Source: an uncultured Flavobacteriaceae bacterium (GTDB lineage: Bacteria; Bacteroidota; Bacteroidia; Flavobacteriales; Flavobacteriaceae). Taken from it: a DNA stretch of 6,349 nt. Below are positions 1 through 5,473 of the stretch, one piece after another. Numbering within the stretch: position 1 is the first letter of the stretch; each line of letters opens with the position of its first letter. Made by a program: the position numbers and the translations under genes. Where the stretch lies: the NCBI GenBank assembly GCA_913031655.1, contig CAJWFY010000085.1:1-6349 (forward strand), given 5' to 3'. The notes below the pieces were generated by a model, which saw nothing but the letters and a program-made list of their open reading frames with translations, did not search any database and was not told the DNA's origin.

Positions 1-123
1 GCAGGGCAGGTTTTGGCGCTTTCAGGTAACACAGGAGAATTAACGACAGGACCTCACTTACATTTTGAATTATGGAGCGAGGGAAACCCGATTAACCCAG
101 AAGACTATATAAGCTTTGAGTAA
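1..123 (+). CDS. M23 (LytM-type) metallopeptidase, C-terminal end (partial)
   Basis: Reading frame 1 is open from the first base to the TAA at 121-123 and gives 40 residues. They contain L-S-G-N-T-G followed by G-P-H-L-H-F-E-L-W and then N-P-I-N-P-E-D-Y-I. This is the typical end of an M23 peptidase domain: the H-x-H pair supplies a zinc ligand and a catalytic histidine, and the N-P-x-x-Y/F-I tail usually closes the domain. Family members cut peptidoglycan cross-links or act as LytM-like amidase activators in the periplasm. The N-terminal part, including any signal peptide, coiled coil and the first zinc motif, lies before the window, so activity cannot be judged. The GH3 gene starts three bases after this stop, which suggests one transcription unit. 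Family assignment is firm; the exact role is not known. Confidence 0.9.
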   Translation, partial: AGQVLALSGNTGELTTGPHLHFELWSEGNPINPEDYISFE

Positions 124-126
124 ACG

Positions 127-1638
127 TTGAAAACACTAAAAGAACATATTGCCAAAACTTTCGCCAAAGTGATTGTTTATAGGATTCGGAAGTGGTCTAA
201 AAACCCTATCGAAACACAAAAAGAAGTTTTTAATAAATTGATTAAAAAAAGTGTAAACACTTCTTTTGGAAAAAACCACAACTTTAAAACAATTCTCACT
301 CACCAGGACTTTATAGACAACGTTCCTGTCAGGGATTATGAAGGTTTAAAGCCATACTTTGACAGGGTTATTAAAGGAGAGAAGAATGTTCTTTGGCCAG
401 GAAAACCTTTATATTTTGCAAAAACATCTGGAACAACTTCAGGAGTTAAATACATTCCTATTACCAAAGACTCCATGCCAACGCACGTAAATGGATCCAG
501 AGACGCAATGTTACATTATATTAACGAAACAGGGAAAACAGATTTTTTAAATAAAAAAGTTATTTTCCTTCAAGGCAGTCCTGTTTTAGAAAAAACTAAT
601 GGAATTAATACAGGAAGATTGTCAGGGATAGTAGCACACTTCACTCCTTTTTATTTAAAAAAAAATGTGATGCCTAGTTGGGAAACAAACTGTATAGAAG
701 AGTGGGAAAAAAAAGTTGAAGAAATTTCTAATGAAACAATTCCTGAGGACATGTCTATTATTGGAGGAATCCCCCCTTGGGTTCAAATGTATTTCGAAAA
801 AGTGATAGAGCTTTCTGGAAAAAAAACAATCAAAGAAGTTTTTCCTCATTTTAACCTTTTTGTATATGGAGGGGTTAATTATGAACCCTACAGGCAGTCT
901 ATAAAAAACTTAATAGGAAAAGAAACAGACAGCATAGAGTACTACCCTGCATCTGAAGGTTTTTTTGCATATCAAAATTCTCAAAAAGAGGAAGGGCTGC
1001 TTTTACAGTTAAGTTCAGGAATATTTTATGAGTTTATAGAAATAGAGGAGATGACAAAAGAGAGCCCTAAAAGACTGACAATTAAAGACGTTAAGATGGC
1101 AAAAAACTACGTGCTTATTATTTCGACCAGCGCGGGGCTTTGGGGATATAACACAGGAGACACGGTTTCTTTCGTTTCTTTAAAGCCATGTAAAATTATA
1201 GTAACAGGAAGGTATAAACATTTTATTTCTGCTTTTGGAGAGCATGTTATCGCAAGTGAAGTAGAAAAGGCTTTAAAATATGCGACGGACAGAACGCAGC
1301 TGTCTGTAAAGGAGTTTACAGTTGCACCAATGATTAGCTCAAAAGCAGGCTTGTCTTTTCATGAGTGGTGGATAGAATTTGAGCCATTGCCAAACTTAAA
1401 AGACACTCATGAATTCGCAAAAAACCTGGAAGTAAAACTAAAAGAATTAAACATCTATTATAAAGACCTTGTTGTAGGAAATGTTTTAAAACCGTTGCAA
1501 GTTGTGATTGTAAAAAAAGGAGGGTTTAACGACTATATGAAAAAAGAAGGAAAATTAGGTGGACAGAACAAACTGCCAAGACTTTCAAATGACAGAAAAA
1601 TAGTTTCTGAAATGAAAAATCTAGTTTGGCAAGGCTAA
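127..1638 (+). CDS. GH3 (auxin-responsive promoter) family protein, ANL-type adenylating enzyme homologue
   Basis: This is a complete 503-residue protein of the GH3 family, whose plant members adenylate carboxylic acids and join them to amino acids. Bacteroidetes homologues are common, but I know of no settled substrate for them. The three ATP-binding motifs of the superfamily are visible: a phosphate-binding loop F-A-K-T-S-G-T-T-S-G-V-K at residues 97-108, E-Y-Y-P-A-S-E-G at 271-278, and Y-N-T-G-D at 341-345 followed by V-T-G-R at 359-362. A smaller C-terminal domain follows and ends with G-Q-N-K-L-P-R-L near 479-486. There is no signal peptide or transmembrane segment, so it should be cytoplasmic. 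The start codon is TTG. No other in-frame Met occurs before residue 117, and residues 1-50 (K-W-S-K-N-P-I-E-T-Q, S-F-G-K-N-H-N-F) look like the normal family N-terminus, so the TTG is preferred. It lies three bases after the M23 stop, which suggests coupled translation. The 3' end overlaps kelch A by four bases, tail to tail. Confidence 0.94.
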   Translation: MKTLKEHIAKTFAKVIVYRIRKWSKNPIETQKEVFNKLIKKSVNTSFGKNHNFKTILTHQDFIDNVPVRDYEGLKPYFDRVIKGEKNVLWPGKPLYFAKTSGTTSGVKYIPITKDSMPTHVNGSRDAMLHYINETGKTDFLNKKVIFLQGSPVLEKTNGINTGRLSGIVAHFTPFYLKKNVMPSWETNCIEEWEKKVEEISNETIPEDMSIIGGIPPWVQMYFEKVIELSGKKTIKEVFPHFNLFVYGGVNYEPYRQSIKNLIGKETDSIEYYPASEGFFAYQNSQKEEGLLLQLSSGIFYEFIEIEEMTKESPKRLTIKDVKMAKNYVLIISTSAGLWGYNTGDTVSFVSLKPCKIIVTGRYKHFISAFGEHVIASEVEKALKYATDRTQLSVKEFTVAPMISSKAGLSFHEWWIEFEPLPNLKDTHEFAKNLEVKLKELNIYYKDLVVGNVLKPLQVVIVKKGGFNDYMKKEGKLGGQNKLPRLSNDRKIVSEMKNLVWQG

Positions 1639-1646
1639 GTTTTTTT
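1626..1646 (+). terminator. possible weak intrinsic terminator after the GH3 gene
   Basis: A short hairpin can be drawn from TTGGC (1626-1630), loop AAG, and GCTAA (1634-1638). It includes one G-U pair and is followed by seven T residues at 1640-1646. It covers the GH3 stop codon and the last bases of the convergent kelch A gene. The stem is short and weak, and T-runs are common in such AT-rich DNA, so this is only a candidate. Confidence 0.2.
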
Positions 1647-2996
1647 CGAAATAAGCTTTATTGAAGGACTTAGGGTATAATAAACTTGCCTTGAATCTTT
1701 GGGGTCAGATCCTTTTGTAATTAAAATTATATCAAAGCGACCAAAAAACTTTTTATTTAAAGAGCTGATCATGTTATTTTTTCTTTTTATCGAAGCGTCT
1801 AAAGAAATCGAGTCATTTTTAAAATGATTTAAAATTAAAGTGTTTTCAACAAGATCACTTCTAGAGTTTGTCAATAGTTTTAAAAAATATGTTTCATTTT
1901 TAGTTATAGGAATAGACTTTTCTTCTGTATAAATAGAGTCAGAAGACAGGTAAAATGCTTTATGGCTTGTTTTGAAGTAAACAAAAACAGTTAAAAGTAA
2001 AATTAAAAGAATAGACCCCGCAACAATTAGATAGATATTAAAAACAACAACGTCGTTATAAAGAAGTTCTTTTTTTGAGGGGGATGAAAGCAACTCAGAA
2101 AGAGTTTTTACTACCATACTAAAGCCTGAATTCTCAGCATTTAGAGTATTATAAATTAAATTATCACCTACAATAATAGAATTCTCTGTAAATTGATTTA
2201 GTTGCTCTGTTTTATAAATTTCAACTAAGTTTTTATTAGGAGTTATTAGCTGAAATACAAAAGATTTGGGAAATGTTACTATTAGAGATTCCGAGAAAGA
2301 CAACTTAATATATGAGTAGGCTTTTTCTATTTCATTATCAAAAATAGAATTTATAACCCCTTTTTTAGACCAACGAAAATCATCAAGGTTAAGTTCGTAC
2401 ATGTTAGAATTATAAATTGAAGAAGTCGCCGAAGTTTCATAAAAATTAAAAACATAAAGCACATTATCTTTTTGTAAATAAGACCCTTGGTTTATGCCTT
2501 TTTTAGGGGTTTGCCCAGAAACTGAAACTAAATCCCAGCTTCCGCTTTGAAAATTAAATTTTGTCAAATAACTATTAGACTCCCAATATCCGTAGCCACC
2601 CAATAGGTAAAGATTTTTATTGTACATGAAAAATTTTCCAGAAAGCTGATTTCTATGCGCAAAACTTTCATCAATTCGTTCTATTACATTATTTTTAAAG
2701 CGATACAAAATACCACCACCTGGATATATAAAATAAACAATATCTCCGTTAGAAACAGCATCAACACCTGTTAACTCTAAAGACTCTAAAGATCTTGGAA
2801 TTGGCTTATCGTAACCTTTATAATCCTCAGTTAGCTTGCCTTTATCATTAAAGCTAAAGACACTAACACCTTTTTTAGAAAACGAGTAAAAAGAAATACT
2901 ATCTTTCTTTACTAGCAAAGGCAACTCAGTCACTAACTCTTGAGAAAATGATAAAAAGCAAAAAAGCAAAACTAGAAATCTAAAAAACAAAATCAT
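1635..2996 (-). CDS. Kelch A: periplasmic kelch-like propeller, one TM helix, cytoplasmic winged-helix-like domain; putative membrane-bound regulator
   Basis: I do not recognise a named gene; the architecture is clear. Residues 1-18 form a signal peptide with likely cleavage before Q19-E20 (F-L-S-F-S|Q-E). Residues about 20-310 are rich in beta-strand patterns and include a kelch-type unit: L-Y-L-L-G-G-Y-G-Y-W at 129-138, then Y-L-T and S-G-S-W. One transmembrane helix lies at about 318-341 and is followed by a short basic stretch, so the last 110 residues should be cytoplasmic. That tail runs I-x-I-T-x-N-E-x-x-F-L-x-x-L, then helices, then a strand-loop-strand with D-P-K-D-S-R at 431-436, a pattern like an OmpR/PhoB- or MarR-type winged helix. 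DNA binding is inference. The ATG overlaps the stop of the upstream transferase gene (ATGA, 2993-2996), so the two are probably cotranscribed and translationally coupled. It is a paralogue of the 4061-5473 gene, about 38% identical over the kelch core by hand alignment. A label of galactose oxidase would rest on the kelch fold only. Confidence 0.85.
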   Translation of the reverse strand: MILFFRFLVLLFCFLSFSQELVTELPLLVKKDSISFYSFSKKGVSVFSFNDKGKLTEDYKGYDKPIPRSLESLELTGVDAVSNGDIVYFIYPGGGILYRFKNNVIERIDESFAHRNQLSGKFFMYNKNLYLLGGYGYWESNSYLTKFNFQSGSWDLVSVSGQTPKKGINQGSYLQKDNVLYVFNFYETSATSSIYNSNMYELNLDDFRWSKKGVINSIFDNEIEKAYSYIKLSFSESLIVTFPKSFVFQLITPNKNLVEIYKTEQLNQFTENSIIVGDNLIYNTLNAENSGFSMVVKTLSELLSSPSKKELLYNDVVVFNIYLIVAGSILLILLLTVFVYFKTSHKAFYLSSDSIYTEEKSIPITKNETYFLKLLTNSRSDLVENTLILNHFKNDSISLDASIKRKNNMISSLNKKFFGRFDIILITKGSDPKDSRQVYYTLSPSIKLISKKT

Positions 2997-4021
2997 TTAA
3001 ATAAAAACTTATAAAGAATTAAACATAAAACAACAGTAGTCAAAACACAAAGAGTCAGTCCGATTTTTGCATACAGAATAAAATTAATAATTAGAAAAAA
3101 CACAGAAAGGCAAAGAATCAAAATGGTGGCTGCCCAATGCTCGTAACCTTTGTCAACAAGCCGATGGTGCAAGTGAATCCTGTCAGCAACGAAAGGAGAC
3201 TGCCCCTTGAAAGACCTTAAAACTACCGCTCTCAAGGTGTCTAATAAAGGATAAAAAAGAGCAAGAACCATTAAAAGGGGTCTAGAAATATAAGGGTCTG
3301 TAATTATGGAATTACTAGAGTCCAAAACGAAGAGTATAAAAAAAGCTATAATAGATCCCAAAAGCAAAGATCCAGTATCTCCTAGAAACACCTTTTTTGA
3401 AGCGTTGAAGTTATGGCCTAAAAAACCGATAAGAGCACCAATAATTATTGGAAAAAAAAGAAACATTTCCCTTTCAGAAACGAGAAGAAGACCACCTACA
3501 ATTAAGAAAAATTTAATAGAGACTAAAGAGGCTAATCCGTCCAAGCCATCTATTAAGTTTAAGGCATTAATAACAACGATAAAAACAAACATAGAAATTA
3601 AAAACCCAAACCATTCAGGTATTTCAAAAACTCCAAAAACTCCATGAAAAGAATCAATGCTCCATCCACCTTGAACAATTATTAATCCGGCAAACAATTG
3701 CAAGAAAAACTTTTCTCGATATCTGATGCTAAACAAATCGTCAACAAAACCTAGTAAAGCCATTAGAGTAACCCCTATTGCAACGGGGCCGTAAGGTACT
3801 TTTAATATTCCCACGCTACTCGCTAGCGCATAACAAATGCAAATGGTCAAAAACAAAGCAAGACCTCCTGATCTGGTCGCTTGAGTTTTGTGAGAAGATC
3901 TTTCATTAACTGGGTCAAGCATTTTACTGCTTGAAAACATTCTGAACACGTATCCGTTTAAATAAAAGGAAACGAGAATTGACAAGCTAAGGAAAATGAA
4001 ATAGTAAAAGTAATCAGACAT
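2993..4021 (-). CDS. WecA/TagO-like polyprenyl-phosphate sugar-1-phosphate transferase (MraY/WecA family)
   Basis: This is a complete 342-residue polytopic membrane protein, of normal length for the family, with roughly ten hydrophobic segments. The enzyme moves a sugar-1-phosphate (often GlcNAc-1-P) from a UDP-sugar to undecaprenyl phosphate at the inner face of the cytoplasmic membrane, starting a lipid-linked glycan. Family motifs appear in order: D-P-V-N-E-R-S-S-H-K at 36-45 with G-G at 52-53; G-F-V-D-D at 91-95 with K104 and Q108; N-A-L-N-L-I-D-G-L-D-G at 152-162; N-F at 204-205 with F-L-G-D-T-G at 212-217; and D-R-I-H-L-H-H at 280-286. The last motif points to the WecA/TagO/WbpL side of the family rather than MraY. 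The sugar cannot be told from sequence. It is the first gene of the minus-strand pair with kelch A, whose ATG overlaps its TGA. The nearby Wzz gene supports a role in surface polysaccharide synthesis. Confidence 0.95.
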   Translation of the reverse strand: MSDYFYYFIFLSLSILVSFYLNGYVFRMFSSSKMLDPVNERSSHKTQATRSGGLALFLTICICYALASSVGILKVPYGPVAIGVTLMALLGFVDDLFSIRYREKFFLQLFAGLIIVQGGWSIDSFHGVFGVFEIPEWFGFLISMFVFIVVINALNLIDGLDGLASLVSIKFFLIVGGLLLVSEREMFLFFPIIIGALIGFLGHNFNASKKVFLGDTGSLLLGSIIAFFILFVLDSSNSIITDPYISRPLLMVLALFYPLLDTLRAVVLRSFKGQSPFVADRIHLHHRLVDKGYEHWAATILILCLSVFFLIINFILYAKIGLTLCVLTTVVLCLILYKFLFK

Positions 4022-4060
4022 TAAAAATGATTTAAAAGATTAAGTATATTTATAACTAAT
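4022..4060. promoter_or_regulatory. 39-bp divergent intergenic region between the transferase gene and kelch B
   Basis: This is the only true intergenic gap of any length in the window, and it separates two divergent ATG starts. It is almost entirely A and T. TATATTTA at 4045-4052 matches the Bacteroidetes -7 element TAnnTTTG at all but the last base and faces kelch B, but it would leave a leader of only a few bases and no matching TTTG -33 box is seen. No good element faces the transferase gene, and no purine-rich ribosome binding site stands out on either side. Any promoter for the transferase operon may therefore reach into the 5' end of kelch B, and the reverse. The call as a shared regulatory region rests on gene layout rather than on motifs. 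Confidence 0.35.
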
Positions 4061-5473
4061 ATGAGAGATTGTTTTTTGTTTTTAGTAGCGCTACTTACTT
4101 TAACAGTGTCTAGCTCTCAAGAGATAGAACTTCCTGAGGATGTTTTAAAGGATTTTATATTTATTCAGGACTTAAACGGAAAGCCAGCTTTAGTGACTCA
4201 AAAAGCAATTTATCGTTTGGAAAATAAATGGATAAAAACAAGTTTTAAAAATATTTTAACCAAAAAAGATAGTACAGCCATTTATTCTTCTTATAGGTTT
4301 AATAACAAAACCTACACCCCTATCACTTTTAACAACCAAATTCATTTAATATTAAATGGCGGCGGATATGTTTTAAGCCTCTCAAATAATGAATTAAAAA
4401 GAATTGATAATTCTGTTGATCAAAAAAATCAATTTGGAGGAGCTGTTTTTATACACAATAATCAGCTTTATAACTACGGAGGCTATGGGTTTTGGAAATT
4501 TAAAGACTATATGACTTATTATGACAAACCAACAGGTCAGTGGGAGTATTTAGTTACCAAATCTAAAAAATCACCACTAGGCAGGTGGAAAATGCTGTTT
4601 CAAACAATTGACAACAAGCTCTTTGTTCTAGGCGGACGGACAAGCTTAAAAGAAAGCAGCGCCAAGGATGCTTTACTTAACAGCTATTTCATCTACGATT
4701 TTACAACTAAAACCTTTGAAGACAAAGGAAAATTTAATCCTAAAACACCAATAAAAAGCTCTAACAATAAAGGATTTATTTTAGAAGGCAAGAAAGCCTA
4801 TGCAAAACAAAAAGAACTAGTGATAATAGACTTTATTAAAGAAGAAATAAATCAAATTAGTTCAAAAGAATTATTTAAAAACTTAGATAACAGGTATTTA
4901 GTTCTTGAATCCCAAGACACTCTTTATTATATGAGTAGTTGCGATGGGATGACCAAATTAAGTAAACTTGCTGTTTCTGAACTTTTAAGTTTTAAAACTA
5001 CAACATATCCAATAGCATATAAAAAAGAACAGACCAATATTTATTGGCTTATTCTAACTGTTTTTTTAGTTGCATTAATTAGCTGGCTTTTAGATGGCCT
5101 TTTTAGATATAAAGATTTTTTAAAAGAACTTATTTTATTTGACGAAAGCACTCTTTATTTTAGAGATCGCTCAGTTCAAGTCACTTCCAATCAACACTTT
5201 GCAATCCAAAACTTATCAATTAAAGGTCAATTAAATTCTATAGAACTCAACGAGATTATTTATCCTAAAAATAAATTTACAAAATCTCATTTAACCCTTT
5301 TAAGACAAAAATTCATAAAAGAACTAAACAGTGTTTTTTATGAGTTAACAAAATCTGAGTCAGTTAGCATAAAGGAGCTTAAAGATCCAAAAGATAGGCG
5401 GTTTTTGATTTATAAAACAACACAAGAAGTTCTTAAAAAACCTTCTTTTGCGGCGTTTCTATTTAAGCTTTAA
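4061..5473 (+). CDS. Kelch B: paralogue of kelch A with the same propeller - TM - winged-helix-like layout; putative membrane-bound regulator
   Basis: This 470-residue protein has no gene name that I recognise. Residues 1-19 form a signal peptide (T-V-S-S-S|Q-E). The exported part, to about residue 320, holds kelch units: Q-L-Y-N-Y-G-G-Y-G-F-W at 135-145 followed by G-Q-W at 159-161, and K-L-F-V-L-G-G-R at 186-193 followed by a strand ending I-Y-D. A single transmembrane helix at about 326-344 is followed by F-R-Y-K, consistent with a cytoplasmic C-terminus. The tail at about 355-452 repeats the kelch A pattern: L-Y-F-R-D-R-S-V-Q-V-T-S-N, helices with L-L-R-Q-K-F-I-K-E-L-N, then D-P-K-D-R-R at 442-447 in a likely wing, plus some 18 extra residues not seen in kelch A. 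The ATG is preferred because an in-frame stop lies at 4028-4030 and the signal peptide starts at once. It runs away from the transferase gene and overlaps the end of the wzz-like gene by 11 bases. DNA binding is inferred, not shown. Confidence 0.85.
   Translation: MRDCFLFLVALLTLTVSSSQEIELPEDVLKDFIFIQDLNGKPALVTQKAIYRLENKWIKTSFKNILTKKDSTAIYSSYRFNNKTYTPITFNNQIHLILNGGGYVLSLSNNELKRIDNSVDQKNQFGGAVFIHNNQLYNYGGYGFWKFKDYMTYYDKPTGQWEYLVTKSKKSPLGRWKMLFQTIDNKLFVLGGRTSLKESSAKDALLNSYFIYDFTTKTFEDKGKFNPKTPIKSSNNKGFILEGKKAYAKQKELVIIDFIKEEINQISSKELFKNLDNRYLVLESQDTLYYMSSCDGMTKLSKLAVSELLSFKTTTYPIAYKKEQTNIYWLILTVFLVALISWLLDGLFRYKDFLKELILFDESTLYFRDRSVQVTSNQHFAIQNLSIKGQLNSIELNEIIYPKNKFTKSHLTLLRQKFIKELNSVFYELTKSESVSIKELKDPKDRRFLIYKTTQEVLKKPSFAAFLFKL

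Noticed and set aside
655..849. 64-aa minus-strand open frame inside the GH3 gene
   Set aside because: It is antisense to a well-supported conserved gene and rich in F and N, as expected from the complement of A-rich codons; it has no family features.
3306..3647. 113-aa plus-strand open frame opposite the transferase gene
   Set aside because: It is a K/P/I-rich shadow of the hydrophobic transferase coding strand, which carries all the family motifs.
4061..5473. Galactose oxidase enzyme call for the kelch proteins
   Set aside because: Kelch repeats alone often draw this label. I see no copper-site motif, and the TM helix plus cytoplasmic tail fits a receptor better than a secreted oxidase.
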